Shown here: positions 52,487-62,002 of the stretch, in pieces
How positions within the stretch are numbered: the stretch's first letter is position 1
Layout: every line of letters begins with the position of its first letter
From: Bryobacteraceae bacterium
Lineage (GTDB): Bacteria > Acidobacteriota > Terriglobia > Bryobacterales > Bryobacteraceae
Length of the DNA stretch: 64,000 nucleotides
Direction of reading: 5' to 3'
Assembly: GCA_023384675.1 (NCBI GenBank)
Contig: JAHDVK010000003.1
Span: 186,001-250,000 of the forward strand
Notes under the pieces: generated by a model
Told to the model about the DNA's origin: nothing
Databases searched by the model: none
Seen by the model: the letters and a program-made list of their open reading frames with translations, nothing else
Made by a program: the position numbers and the translations under genes

Positions 52487-54130
52487 CTAATTCACTGTAA
52501 TCCGGTGCGCCTCGAGCGTCAGGCCCGTCGCCTGCTCCAGTCGCGCCACGGCCCGGTTGTATTCGAGCACCGCGATCACCGCCCGCAGCCGCGAGTCCAG
52601 CAATTCATTCTGCCGCGTCAGCACCAGGAAATTCGTGCTTTCGCCGGTCTGGAACAGCCGGATTTCGCTCTCGAGTTTCTCCTGCGCGGCGCGTTCGCTC
52701 GCCTGCGCGGCCTGAATCCGCGCCGAGGCCGATTCCAGCGCCTGCAGAGCGTTGCGGACCTCCGCCTCCACGCCCTGCTCGGCCTGCCGCATCTGAAGCT
52801 TCAAGCGCCGGTCCGCAATCGCCGCCTGCGCGATTTCGGCGTCCGCCGTGCGGTTGCGCAGATTCCATTCAAGCTGAATCCCGCCCTGCACGGTGTAGAA
52901 CGATCCGCCGCCGAGGTTCGACAACGCACGCCCGTACCCGCCGAGGAAACGGTCCGGCGGCCCCGGAAACGCCCCGCCCGGCAGCGGCGGCAGTCCGGCG
53001 AGAATCGAAAGCTGATCCACGCGGTTGTTGAGCGGCGCATTCAATCCCTCAAAGGGGTTCGGCGCCTGATTGATCGTCCCCGACAAGCCCGCGGTGGAAT
53101 AGCCCGCCACGAGGTTCAGCTGCGGCTTGCGCCGGTCGCGTGCCAGCGTGGCCTGCACGTCGTTGGCTTCCGTCAACAGCCGCACCGCCTTCAACTCGGG
53201 CCGCTTATCGAGTCCCGTGCGCACCGCCTCGCCCAACTCCTTCACCGCGGGTTCGAGCGGACGCGCGTCCACGGGCGCGAGGGCGTCGTTCCACAGCGCG
53301 TCCTCACGCGAGCCCGCCAGCAGCAGCTTCAGCCCGTTCTCGGCCTGTGTCACGGCGTTCACGCTCGCCATGTAGCTGTCGATGCGGCGCTGCAGCTCAG
53401 CTTCCGCCGCGGCCAACTCCACCGGCGCCAGCGTGCCGCTTTCGATCTGCCGCTGGCTGCGCGCAAGCTGTTCGCGGCCCAGCGCCACGCCGTCCGCGCG
53501 CACCTCGCGTTCGCGCCGCGCGGCCACCAGGTTCCAATACGCGTTTTGGACTTGAGTCACCACCTCGATCACGCGCAGCGACAGCTCCGTCTCGGACACC
53601 TCCCGCTGCTTCGCCCGCACCTTGATTTGTGCGCGCGCCGCGTCGATCTCGCGCCCGCGCACCAGCGGCAGCGCAATGCCGAACGTCAGCCGCGATTCCA
53701 GGAACGGATTCAAGCCGATGAATGGATTGTTGGTGGACTGGCGCGCATTGTCGAAGTTCGCCGACAGGCTCATTCCGCGCCACGGCGTCAACTGCTGCAG
53801 CGAAAAATCCTCCCGGTGAATCCGCTCGGTCAGCGTGCCGGTCGGCGAAATCAGCACGTTCGGCGTGGGCGTGTTGCGCGTTTCAAGCGACGGCCGGTAG
53901 CGGAACACCGGGTCGAAGACCCCCTGCGCGGCCTTCATGATCTGCGCCGCCGTGTCCACGTTCGTCCGCTCGATCTCGATCTGCAGATTACTGCCGAGCG
54001 CCTCCTGGATGGCCTGTTCGAGCGTCAGCTTACGCTCTGCCCCGGTGATCCCAACGCGCGGCCGTTCTCCCGGCTCCTGTGACAATGCAGGCACACTCAC
54101 GGCTAAGATTGCGATCCAAACTGCTTTCAT
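52487..54130 (-). CDS. TolC-family outer-membrane efflux protein
   Basis: A 547-residue protein with a signal peptide (MKAVWIAILAVSVPALSQ) and two OEP repeats of long amphipathic helices: KLTLEQAIQEALGSNLQIEIERTN, VVTQVQNAYWNLVAARREREV, and in the second half VEAEVRNALQALESASARIQAAQ. A periplasmic proline/glycine-rich insert (residues about 345-400) is larger than usual. It is the exit duct of the RND pump encoded 7 bases upstream. It is the last gene of the operon that begins with the TetR gene. Confidence 0.92.
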   Translation of the reverse strand: MKAVWIAILAVSVPALSQEPGERPRVGITGAERKLTLEQAIQEALGSNLQIEIERTNVDTAAQIMKAAQGVFDPVFRYRPSLETRNTPTPNVLISPTGTLTERIHREDFSLQQLTPWRGMSLSANFDNARQSTNNPFIGLNPFLESRLTFGIALPLVRGREIDAARAQIKVRAKQREVSETELSLRVIEVVTQVQNAYWNLVAARREREVRADGVALGREQLARSQRQIESGTLAPVELAAAEAELQRRIDSYMASVNAVTQAENGLKLLLAGSREDALWNDALAPVDARPLEPAVKELGEAVRTGLDKRPELKAVRLLTEANDVQATLARDRRKPQLNLVAGYSTAGLSGTINQAPNPFEGLNAPLNNRVDQLSILAGLPPLPGGAFPGPPDRFLGGYGRALSNLGGGSFYTVQGGIQLEWNLRNRTADAEIAQAAIADRRLKLQMRQAEQGVEAEVRNALQALESASARIQAAQASERAAQEKLESEIRLFQTGESTNFLVLTRQNELLDSRLRAVIAVLEYNRAVARLEQATGLTLEAHRITVN

Positions 54131-54137
54131 GATTTAT

Positions 54138-57100
54138 CTAATCTCCCGCTAACTCGCTCGGAATCGGCTCCGGCTCGGGTTCTCGCTTCCGGAACGGTTT
54201 GAATAACCGCCCCCAGATTCGCGAGTGCGCCAGATCGTCAAACAACGAATACGCCACCGGCGTCACCAGCAGCGTCAGCAGCAGCGCCATCGACTGCCCG
54301 CCGATCACCACCACCGCCACGGTCCGCCGCGTACCCGCCCCGGGTCCGGTGCCCAGCGCCAGCGGAATCATGCCCGCCACCAGCGCCATCGTGGTCATCA
54401 GAATCGGCCGCAGCCTGTCCTCGCAACCGCGGTAAATGGCCTCCAGCCGCGGCACGCCCGCGCGCCGCAACCCCTTGATGTGATCGATCTGCAGAATCGA
54501 GTTCTTCTTCACGATCCCGAACAGCACCAGGATGCCCAGCGACGTGTACACGATCGAGAAGTTCTCCCGCGCCAGGTACAGCGCCAGCAGCGCGAACGGC
54601 ACCGACAAGGGCAGCGACAGCAGAATCGTCACCGGGTCGATGAAGCTCTCGTAGTTCGCCGCCAGAATCATGTACATGAAAAGCAGCGACAGCAGGAACG
54701 CAATGAAGAAGTTCTCCATCGCGCGGCCCAATTCCTTTGACTTGCCCACCGCGCCGGACTGGTATTCCGGCGGCAGGTTCATCGCGCGCATTTCGGCGTC
54801 CGCCATGTTCAGCACGTCGTTCAGCGCCAGCCCGCCCGACAGGTTGCCCTGAATCAGGATGCGCCGCTGCCGGTTGTAGCGGTCGATCGACAAGGGTCCA
54901 TCGCCCGACTCCAGCTGCGCCACACTCGATATCGGCACGTTGCCGAGCGACGCCGAGGGCAAATACAGGCGCTCCATCGCAGCGGCGGAATTGCGGAACC
55001 GCTTATCCACGCGCAGCAGCACGTCGTAGCGGTCGTCGCCCTCCTTGTACGTCGTCACCTGATCGTCGCCGCCCACCAGGATGCGCATCGCGTTGGCGAT
55101 CGACGCCACGTTCACGCCGAGGTCCGCCGCCTTGTCGCGATTGATCTCCACGCGCACCTCGGGCTTGCCCGATTCGTACGAGCTGTTCAGGTCGCGCATG
55201 CCCTGCACCTTGCCCAGGTTTGCCATCAGCCGCTGCGAGATCACGTCCAGTTCATCGAGATCCGGGCCTTGCACCGAATACTGGAAGTCGGCATCCACCT
55301 GTCCGGCGATCAGCCCCGGATTCTGCACCGTCACCGTCAGGTCGCGGTACTTCGCCAACCGGTCGCGCACCATGTCCATCAACTGCTTCTGGTTTTCTTT
55401 CCGCTGCTTCACAGGCACCAGCGTCAGCAGAATCGTGCCGCGGTCCACCTGGCGCCGGAAATCCGAGCCGATCAATGTCAGCTTGCTCTGAATTCCGGGG
55501 ATCTCATCCAGATCGCGCTCCACCTGCCGCACCACCTGCTGAGTGCCTTCCAACGACGAGCCGACCGGCATCTTCACCGTCACCTCAAACTCGCCCTGGT
55601 CCTCCGACGGCAGGAAGTCCACGCCCAGGCCCGACATCAGCGGCCCCGTACTCGCCACCACCACCACCGCGAAGATCACAATCGCCCAGCGGTGCGCCAT
55701 CGACCACTTCAGCAGCGACAGATACGGACGCGCCAGCAGCCGGTCGAAAAACCCGCCCTTCGTCCCGCCGTGCGCCTTTCCTTTTTTCGATGGCCGCAGA
55801 AACCGCGAACACAGCATCGGCGTCAGCGCGAAGCTCACCAGCAGGCTCACCATCACCGCGAATGCCGCCGTATAGCCAAAGCTCGACATGAACCGGCCCA
55901 CGATCCCGGGCATCAGCGCGATCGGGATGAAGATGATCACCAGCGACAGCGTCGTCGCCAGCACCGCCAGGCCAATCTCACGCGTGCCTTCCACCGCCGC
56001 CTGCATCGGCGGCATGCCCTTCTCTTCCATGAACCGGAAAATGTTTTCGAGCACCACGATGGCATCGTCGATCACAATGCCCACCATCAGCGTCAACGCC
56101 AGCATCGTGATCTGGTTCAGCGAAAAGCCCATGTACTGCATCAGCGCGAACGTCGAGATGATCGACGTCGGAATCGCCACCGCCGCGATCAGCGTCGACC
56201 GCCAGCTGCGAATGAAGATCAGCACGATAATCGACGCGAAAATCCCGCCCAGAATCAGGTGCTCCTGCACCGCGAAAAACGCCGCCTGGATGAAGCCCGA
56301 CTGATCCCGCGCGTAGGTGATCTCGAAGTCCGGCGGCAGGCCCGCCTTCAACGCCTCCACCCGCTCTTTCACACGCGCGATCACGTCCAGCGTGTTCGTG
56401 CCCGCCTGCTTGCGCACCTGCAGCACCACCGCCGGCTCGCCGTTCAACGTCGCCACCGACCGCGGCTCCTCGTAGGTGTCTTCCACGCGCCCGATATCGC
56501 TCACCCGCACCGGCGCGCCGCTGATCTGGCCCACGATGAGGCGTGCGAAATCCTCCGGCCGCTCCATCCGGCCCATCGTCCGCAGGCTCAGCTCGCGATT
56601 GCCTTGATCCACCCGCCCGCCCGGCACCTCCACGTTCTGCGACGCCAGGCTCGCCCGCACCTGCTCCACGTTCAGGTTGTAGCTGTAGAGCTTCTCCGGA
56701 TCGATGATCACCTGCACCTGCCGCGTGCGGTCGCCCACGAAGCGCACCTGCCCCACCCCGTCGAGCGACTCCAGGTTCTTCTTCAATCGGTCGTCCACCA
56801 GCTTGGTGATTTCACGCAAGTCCCGCCTGGCCGACACCACGAGATTGAGGATCGGCGATGCGTCCGTCGCCACCTTCTCCACCGTCGGCGGGTCTGCGTC
56901 GCGCGGCAGTTCGCCCAGCGCCGAGTTGATCTTGTCGCGCACCTCCTGCGCGCCCACGTCCGGGTCCTTCTCGAGCACGAAGCCGATCGTGATCACCGAA
57001 ATGCCCTCGGCGGAGGTGGAATTCAGCTCATCAATGCCCGCGATCGTGTTCACCGCCTCTTCCAGCGGCTTCGTCACCTGGCTCTCCACTTCCTCCGGAC

Positions 57101-57266
57101 TCGCGCCCCGCAGCACTGTCGTAATCGTGACGAACGGGAATTCGACCTTCGGAAAATAGTCCACGCCCAACTGCCGGTATGAGTTCAAACCCACCACCAC
57201 CAGCGCCACAATCAGCATCGTGGCGAACACGGGCCTGCGTATACAAACTTCAGCCAGTTTCTGCAT
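54138..57266 (-). CDS. RND-family efflux transporter, inner-membrane subunit
   Basis: A 1042-residue HAE1/AcrB-type pump. The start MQKLAEVCIRRPVFATMLIVALVVVG and the TM4 segment VGIVIDDAIVVLENIFRFMEE with its proton-relay aspartates are typical, as are GIVKKNSILQIDHI (TM10) and the C-terminal TPVAYSLFDDL. It is closely related in plan to the pump at 25680, so the two are paralogues. It starts 9 bases after the MFP gene and overlaps nothing. It should export drugs, metals or lipophilic compounds with the neighbouring adaptor and TolC protein. Confidence 0.95.
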   Translation of the reverse strand: MQKLAEVCIRRPVFATMLIVALVVVGLNSYRQLGVDYFPKVEFPFVTITTVLRGASPEEVESQVTKPLEEAVNTIAGIDELNSTSAEGISVITIGFVLEKDPDVGAQEVRDKINSALGELPRDADPPTVEKVATDASPILNLVVSARRDLREITKLVDDRLKKNLESLDGVGQVRFVGDRTRQVQVIIDPEKLYSYNLNVEQVRASLASQNVEVPGGRVDQGNRELSLRTMGRMERPEDFARLIVGQISGAPVRVSDIGRVEDTYEEPRSVATLNGEPAVVLQVRKQAGTNTLDVIARVKERVEALKAGLPPDFEITYARDQSGFIQAAFFAVQEHLILGGIFASIIVLIFIRSWRSTLIAAVAIPTSIISTFALMQYMGFSLNQITMLALTLMVGIVIDDAIVVLENIFRFMEEKGMPPMQAAVEGTREIGLAVLATTLSLVIIFIPIALMPGIVGRFMSSFGYTAAFAVMVSLLVSFALTPMLCSRFLRPSKKGKAHGGTKGGFFDRLLARPYLSLLKWSMAHRWAIVIFAVVVVASTGPLMSGLGVDFLPSEDQGEFEVTVKMPVGSSLEGTQQVVRQVERDLDEIPGIQSKLTLIGSDFRRQVDRGTILLTLVPVKQRKENQKQLMDMVRDRLAKYRDLTVTVQNPGLIAGQVDADFQYSVQGPDLDELDVISQRLMANLGKVQGMRDLNSSYESGKPEVRVEINRDKAADLGVNVASIANAMRILVGGDDQVTTYKEGDDRYDVLLRVDKRFRNSAAAMERLYLPSASLGNVPISSVAQLESGDGPLSIDRYNRQRRILIQGNLSGGLALNDVLNMADAEMRAMNLPPEYQSGAVGKSKELGRAMENFFIAFLLSLLFMYMILAANYESFIDPVTILLSLPLSVPFALLALYLARENFSIVYTSLGILVLFGIVKKNSILQIDHIKGLRRAGVPRLEAIYRGCEDRLRPILMTTMALVAGMIPLALGTGPGAGTRRTVAVVVIGGQSMALLLTLLVTPVAYSLFDDLAHSRIWGRLFKPFRKREPEPEPIPSELAGD

Positions 57267-57275
57267 GGCTCGCTC

Positions 57276-58472
57276 CTAGCTGCGCCCGCCCTGCGCCTTC
57301 ACCGGCGCGCCGTCGGTCAGCAGCGGCACGTTCGACACCGCCACCACCGCGCCCGCCTCCACCGTGCCCTCCGGCACCTCCACCCAGCCATTGGACCCGA
57401 GCACCTCCGTAATGCGCCGCTCCACCGCCTTGCCGTTCTCGATCGTGAAAAACTTGTTCAACCCCGCCACGGTGTAGACCGCGTCCGAGGGAACCGCGAT
57501 CACCGGCGCCGCCTTCGCCGTGATCAGCCGCACCTGCACGAACGATCCCGGCTTCAACCGCCCGTCGGCCTGCGACAGCCGCGCTTCCGCTGACAAGGTC
57601 CGCGAGCGCGCATCCAGCGAAGGGTTCAACTCCCGCACCACCGCCTTGAACTCCTGAGCGGGCGCGGCCTCGGTCGTGAACTTCAGCTCCGTCCCCACGC
57701 GCACATCGCTCACCGCGGATTCCGGGATCTCCACCCGCAGCCGCAACGGCGAAGTCTTCACAATCGTCAGCACCGGCACGTTCTCCTTGATGAACTGCCC
57801 CGGCGACACGTGCTTCACCGATACCGCCCCGTCGAACGGCGCCACGATGGTCGCGTCCTTCACTCGCTTCTCAGCCAGTTGGACTTCCGCCCGCAGCGCC
57901 CGCAGGCTCGCAAGCTGCGTCCGCATTTCATCCCGCATCGCATCGTATCCCGCCTGCCTCGCCTGCATCCCCCGCTCGGCTTCCTCGAACCGTTCGCGCG
58001 AGATATCCCCCGTCTCCACCAGCTTCCGCGACCGCTCGAAACGCGCCCGCGCATCCTCAAGCTGCGCCTTCGCCTGCCGCATCCCCGCGGTCGATTCGGG
58101 ATCCTCGGCCGCGCCCGGCTCCAAACCCAGCCGCGCCATCGCCTGCGCCAGCGCCGAACGCGCCCGCTCCACCTGCAGGCTCAATTCGGTCGTGTCCAAC
58201 TGCGCCACCACCTGCCCGCGCCGCACCGGCTGGCCGAAATCCACTTCAATCGACTTCACCCGGCCCGCGACCTCACTCGACACGGTGGTCGCCTCGTCCG
58301 GATGCAGCGATCCGGTCACCATCAGGAACTTCTCCACCGTGCGGGCTTCCGTCAGTCCTGTCTTCACCGTCAGCGCTTCCGGCGCGGCCGCCGCCTTCAC
58401 TTCCTCGGTTTTCTTGCCGCAGCCGGCGAAAAGCAGCGCGGCGCAAATGATAATTCCCGTATATTTTGGCAT
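57276..58472 (-). CDS. membrane fusion protein (periplasmic adaptor) of RND efflux system
   Basis: A 398-residue lipoprotein adaptor: lipobox LLFAGC with Cys18, lipoyl-like halves (VSSEVAGRVKSIEVDFGQPVRRGQVVAQLDT and VAPFDGAVSVKHVSPGQFI), a long coiled-coil hairpin between them (about residues 80-200), a beta barrel (LRLRVEIPESAVSDVRVG) and a membrane-proximal domain. This is the usual HlyD/AcrA order. ATG 58472 gives the lipobox at the right place; longer starts add a spurious leader. It follows the TetR gene by 26 bases. Confidence 0.95.
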   Translation of the reverse strand: MPKYTGIIICAALLFAGCGKKTEEVKAAAAPEALTVKTGLTEARTVEKFLMVTGSLHPDEATTVSSEVAGRVKSIEVDFGQPVRRGQVVAQLDTTELSLQVERARSALAQAMARLGLEPGAAEDPESTAGMRQAKAQLEDARARFERSRKLVETGDISRERFEEAERGMQARQAGYDAMRDEMRTQLASLRALRAEVQLAEKRVKDATIVAPFDGAVSVKHVSPGQFIKENVPVLTIVKTSPLRLRVEIPESAVSDVRVGTELKFTTEAAPAQEFKAVVRELNPSLDARSRTLSAEARLSQADGRLKPGSFVQVRLITAKAAPVIAVPSDAVYTVAGLNKFFTIENGKAVERRITEVLGSNGWVEVPEGTVEAGAVVAVSNVPLLTDGAPVKAQGGRS

Positions 58473-58498
58473 GGTTATCTGAATTCCACCTTTAATTC

Positions 58499-59098
58499 CT
58501 ACGTGCGTTTGCGGATTCCGTTCAAATAAATACCGACAAATTCCTTCACCACCGCTTCCTTCGTCACGCCCGGCAGCTTGCAGCCCAGAATCTTCGTGAG
58601 CATGCACGCGTGCGCCACCGGCCCCAGCAGCGCTTCGGCCGCCAGCATCGGATGCATTTCACGGAATTCGCCCGCCTCCATCCGTGATTCCACTACACGC
58701 ACCAGATGGTCCAGCAGGAGACCCAGCGCGCGCTCGTGCCACAGATCCGACAGCTCATCCCCTTCCAGGGCGCTGAACATCAACAACCGGATGTGGCGCG
58801 TGTCCTCTTCATACCAATCCCAGATATGAGACACCAGCCAGCGGAAATACTGTTCGTCCGTCGCGCCATCCGGCAGTTCTTCCAGGCGCGCTTCGAACCG
58901 GTTGGTCACCTGTTCCAGCATGTGCTCAACAATGGCCAGATAGAGATCGCGCTTCGTCGCAAAGTGTTGATAAAGAACAGGTTCAGTAACTCCGACCGCC
59001 GCCGCCAACTCCCGCGTGGTCGTGCCCCGAAAACCGTTCTGGCTGAAGAGTTCCACCGCCGCTTCGATGATCGCGGCGCGCCTCTCGACGCTCGTCAT
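58499..59098 (-). CDS. TetR-family transcriptional regulator of the efflux operon
   Basis: A 199-residue repressor with an N-terminal helix-turn-helix (RRAAIIEAAVELFSQNGFRGTTTRELAAAVGVTEPVLYQHFATK) and a helical ligand domain. I choose ATG 59098 (MTSVERRAAII), which matches the usual short leader of TetR proteins and leaves three palindromes upstream. The alternative ATG 59146 adds 16 residues and would place one of the palindromes inside the gene. No clear ribosome site helps decide. As first gene of the MFP-RND-TolC operon it most likely represses its own transcription until the pump substrate binds. Confidence 0.93.
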   Translation of the reverse strand: MTSVERRAAIIEAAVELFSQNGFRGTTTRELAAAVGVTEPVLYQHFATKRDLYLAIVEHMLEQVTNRFEARLEELPDGATDEQYFRWLVSHIWDWYEEDTRHIRLLMFSALEGDELSDLWHERALGLLLDHLVRVVESRMEAGEFREMHPMLAAEALLGPVAHACMLTKILGCKLPGVTKEAVVKEFVGIYLNGIRKRT

Positions 59099-59130
59099 CC
59101 GCTGCCGCGGCGCTGCCGCCTGTCCGCCAC

Positions 59131-59172
59131 TAGTGTTCGCTAACATAGCAGTTACTAAGATAGCGTAAACTA
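59131..59172. promoter_or_regulatory. three quasi-palindromic operator repeats before the TetR gene
   Basis: TAGTGTTCGCTA (59131-59142), TAGCAGTTACTA (59146-59157) and TAGCGTAAACTA (59161-59172) share the pattern TAGy-N4-rCTA, each near-palindromic. They start exactly 15 bases apart. The first and third are inverted copies of each other at 10 of 12 positions. The position is typical for a TetR operator. Confidence 0.65.
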
Positions 59173-59243
59173 ACTTGGCGGCGCAAGATCTTTTCGCCGT
59201 TGGCCCGCAAAAGTTACACGCGAAAACGAGGACGCAAGCGGGT

Positions 59244-59645
59244 CTAGTCGCGGACGATTAGTTTCAGATGTGAACGGCGCGAGTTCCAGTGCAGTTCGTG
59301 GACCTGGGAGACGGTGTCGAGCAACTCCTCGAAGGCGGCTTCGTCGTACTCGCGGAGCTGCTCCGGTTGCTGGAAGATGATGGCCCAGCCTTGCTGCTGG
59401 TCCCGCAGCGGCAGCGCCGTTAGCGCTTCGCGCACCGTGCCGCCGGCGGCCAGCACCGCCAGCGTCTTTTCGCGTAACGAAACGGCGTCCCAGACGCCCG
59501 CCAGCACCACCACCTCAAACGCCCGCGCTTTCAGCGCAGCGGGCAGCGCCGCCCACAGTTCCGCGCTCGTGGAGGGATCGAGCCACACGACGGGATTCGC
59601 CGGATCCTCCACCCGCGCCACAATCTGATCGATTCGTTGGCCCAT
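59244..59645 (-). CDS. hypothetical protein, 133 residues
   Basis: A cytoplasmic protein of mixed alpha/beta type (RIDQIVARVEDPANPVVWLD, FEVVVLAGVWDAVSLREKTLAVL, GWAIIFQQPEQLREYDE) with a conserved-looking tail (VHELHWNSRRSHLKLIVRD). I do not recognise a family. The ATG at 59645 follows a GGGA-rich stretch; an in-frame start 13 codons earlier is less likely. It is divergent from the sugar isomerase gene and reads towards the TetR operator region. Codon use looks like that of its neighbours, which supports it as a real gene. Confidence 0.6.
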   Translation of the reverse strand: MGQRIDQIVARVEDPANPVVWLDPSTSAELWAALPAALKARAFEVVVLAGVWDAVSLREKTLAVLAAGGTVREALTALPLRDQQQGWAIIFQQPEQLREYDEAAFEELLDTVSQVHELHWNSRRSHLKLIVRD

Positions 59646-59698
59646 CCCGTTCCCAGTCCCCCTATTATGCGATACACTCCCCAATCAAGGAGCCAGCC

Positions 59699-60619
59699 AT
59701 GCCCATCACCTGCACCCGCCGCGCCGTCTTCGCTCTGCCCGCCCTCGCCTTCGCCGCGCCGCGCACCAAGATGACGATCCACCTGTCCGCGGGTTCGATC
59801 GGGGTGAAAGCCGATCAACATCAGGCGCTCGATTACGCCCACCGGTTCGGCTACGAGGCGATTGATGCGCAAACCGGCTTTCTAAGCGCCTTGGATGACG
59901 CGAAATTGCGCGATTTTCGCGCTGAAATGCAGGCAAAAAACATCGTTTGGGGCACCTCCGGGCTTCCCGTGGACTTCCGCACCAGCGAGGAAAACTTCGC
60001 GAAGACCCTGGGACTGTTCCCCGCCCAGTGCGCCGCATTGCAGCGCGCCGGGGCCACGCGCGTCTGCACCTGGATCTCCCCTACCCACAACGACTTACCG
60101 TATCTGGCCAACCTCCGCCTGCACGCGCGCCGCCTGCGCGAGTGCGCCCGCATCGCCGGCGACCACGGCTGCCGCATCGGCCTCGAATATGTCGGCCCCA
60201 AAACCTCCTGGACCGCCCGGCGCTTCCCCTTTGTCCACAGCATGAAACAGATGAAGGAGCTCATCGCCGAAATCGGCCTGGGCAACGTGGGTTTCGTTTT
60301 GGATTCCTGGCACTGGTACTGCGCGGGCGAAACCGTGGACGACCTGAAGACCCTCACATCGTGGGACATCGTCAGCGCGGACCTCAACGACGCCCCCAAA
60401 GGCCGCACGCTCGAGGAACAAAAGGACCTGGAGCGCGAACTGCCCATGGCCACTGGCGTCATCGAGGTGTCCGGCTTCCTCAATACCCTCAATCAACTCG
60501 GCTGCGACGCGCCCGTGCGCTGCGAGCCATTCAATGCCGAGTTGCGTAAGATGCCGCCCGAGCAGGCCTTGGCTGCGACCGTTGCGGCCATGAAGAAGGC
60601 CTTCGACCTGATCCGATAA
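59699..60619 (+). CDS. exported sugar phosphate isomerase/epimerase-like TIM-barrel protein
   Basis: A 306-residue AP-endonuclease/xylose-isomerase-like barrel. The leader CTRRAVFALPALAFAAP looks Tat- or Sec-like. Core motifs are HLSAGSIGVKADQHQALDYAHRFGYEAID, CRIGLEYVGPK with the metal-ligand Glu, VGFVLDSWHWYCAGE with Asp/His ligands, DIVSADLNDAP and the late VIEVSGFLNTL / VRCEPFN. Many secreted relatives occur in Acidobacteria and Planctomycetes. Substrate is unknown. An AAGGAG site precedes ATG 59699; the AhpD-like gene follows after 3 bases. Confidence 0.87.
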   Translation: MPITCTRRAVFALPALAFAAPRTKMTIHLSAGSIGVKADQHQALDYAHRFGYEAIDAQTGFLSALDDAKLRDFRAEMQAKNIVWGTSGLPVDFRTSEENFAKTLGLFPAQCAALQRAGATRVCTWISPTHNDLPYLANLRLHARRLRECARIAGDHGCRIGLEYVGPKTSWTARRFPFVHSMKQMKELIAEIGLGNVGFVLDSWHWYCAGETVDDLKTLTSWDIVSADLNDAPKGRTLEEQKDLERELPMATGVIEVSGFLNTLNQLGCDAPVRCEPFNAELRKMPPEQALAATVAAMKKAFDLIR

Positions 60620-60622
60620 GCC

Positions 60623-61006
60623 ATGCCGATCATGCCCCTCATTGAGTACGCCGGCGCGAACGAAGAGGTCCGCGCGGTGTTCGACGATATCAAGCGCACG
60701 CGCAACGTCGAGGACGTGAACAACTTCTGGAAGGTGCTCGCGAACCATCCGCCCACGCTGCGGCAGGTGTGGGAGGAAGTGAAACAGGTGATGGCCCCGG
60801 GCGCCCTGGATCCCCTGACCAAGGAACTGATCTACATCGCCGTGAGCGCCACCAACGGCTGCGAATACTGCACCACCACGCACACCGCCTCCGCGCGCAG
60901 TAAAGGCGCCACCGAAGCGCAGATCGCCGAGGCGCTCGCCGTCGCCGCGCTCGCCAACAAGACGAACCGCCTGGCCAACGGCTACCGCGTGCCGGTGGAT
61001 GCCTGA
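60623..61006 (+). CDS. carboxymuconolactone decarboxylase / AhpD-like protein
   Basis: A 127-residue all-helical protein of the AhpD/CMD family. The redox motif CEYCTTTHT (residues about 90-98, C-x2-C-x3-H) and the preceding LTKELIYIAVSATNG are typical of the alkylhydroperoxidase-like branch, which uses the cysteine pair in peroxide reduction or disulfide exchange. True decarboxylases lack the cysteines. It is cotranscribed with the isomerase-like gene; lipA overlaps or closely follows its end. Confidence 0.9.
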   Translation: MPIMPLIEYAGANEEVRAVFDDIKRTRNVEDVNNFWKVLANHPPTLRQVWEEVKQVMAPGALDPLTKELIYIAVSATNGCEYCTTTHTASARSKGATEAQIAEALAVAALANKTNRLANGYRVPVDA

Positions 61007-61040
61007 GTCCCGCCGCCGCAACGCTATCATCAAAGTAAGA

Positions 61041-61910
61041 GTGCTGGTCACGATCGACACCAAACCGCGCCGGCCCAGCTGGCTGAAGGCGCCCGCCCCT
61101 GTGGGGGAAAACTACCGCGAGTTGAAGGACCTGGTGCGGCGCCTGCGCCTGCACACGGTCTGCGAAAGCGCGGCCTGCCCCAACGTGGGCGAGTGCTGGA
61201 ACCATCGCACCGCGACGTTCATGATCCTGGGCAACTACTGCACGCGCCGCTGCGGCTTCTGCGCCGTGCAAAAGGGCGCGCCGCTGGCGGTGGACCAGGA
61301 CGAACCGCGTCGCGTCGCCGAAGCGTGCGAGACGCTGGGGCTGAAATACGCCGTCATCACGAGCGTCAACCGCGACGACCAGCCCGACGGCGGCGCCTCG
61401 ATCTTCGCCGCCACCATCCGCGCGATCCGCGAGCGCATTCCGGCCTGCCAGGTGGAAGTGCTGGTGCCGGATTTTCAGGGCTCGCGCGAAGCGATGGCCA
61501 TCGTCATGGACGCCGCGCCGGACGTGCTGAACCACAATATCGAAACCGTGCCGCGGCTCTACAAGCAGGTCCGCGCGGGCGCGCGCTTTGAACGTTCGCT
61601 CGACATGCTGGCCTATGCCCACCGCCTCCGCCCGGACATCCCCACCAAAAGCGGCCTGATGGCGGGCCTGGGCGAGACGAACGAAGAGGTGATCGAGGCG
61701 CTGCGCGCACTGCGCGCACACCATGTCTCGATCGCCACCATCGGCCAGTATCTGCGTCCCACGCCGGAACACCTGCCGGTGCTGCGCTACGCAGCGCCGG
61801 AGGAATTCGCCTCGTATCGCGAGGCGGGGTTGGCGATGGGCTTCGCGCACGTGGAATCGGGCCCGCTGGTGCGCAGCAGCTATCACGCCGCCGAAGCCGC
61901 CGGCGCTTGA
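61041..61910 (+). CDS. lipA: lipoyl synthase
   Basis: LipA is a radical-SAM enzyme that inserts two sulfurs into octanoyl groups on E2 and H proteins. Both cluster motifs are present: the auxiliary-cluster cysteines CESAACPNVGEC and the radical-SAM triad CTRRCGFC. ITSVNRDDQPDGG, LVPDFQG, LNHNIETVPRLY and IGQYLRPTPEH are family hallmarks. GTG 61041 gives 289 residues with the usual short leader (TIDTKPRRPSWLKAP); ATG 60999 is in frame and overlaps the AhpD-like gene by 8 bases. lipB is not adjacent. Confidence 0.95.
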   Translation: MLVTIDTKPRRPSWLKAPAPVGENYRELKDLVRRLRLHTVCESAACPNVGECWNHRTATFMILGNYCTRRCGFCAVQKGAPLAVDQDEPRRVAEACETLGLKYAVITSVNRDDQPDGGASIFAATIRAIRERIPACQVEVLVPDFQGSREAMAIVMDAAPDVLNHNIETVPRLYKQVRAGARFERSLDMLAYAHRLRPDIPTKSGLMAGLGETNEEVIEALRALRAHHVSIATIGQYLRPTPEHLPVLRYAAPEEFASYREAGLAMGFAHVESGPLVRSSYHAAEAAGA

Positions 61911-62002
61911 ACCAGCCCCGGCCGCAACCGGAAATAATGCCCCTGGATGAGAGGAATAGCTCTGAAATCACACGTATAGTGCAGGAGTGACACTCTCTAT
62001 CC

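Noticed and set aside
55269-57182. 637-codon plus-strand open frame over the RND pump gene
   Set aside because: Extremely His/Arg-rich product with no domain; antisense shadow of a clear transporter.
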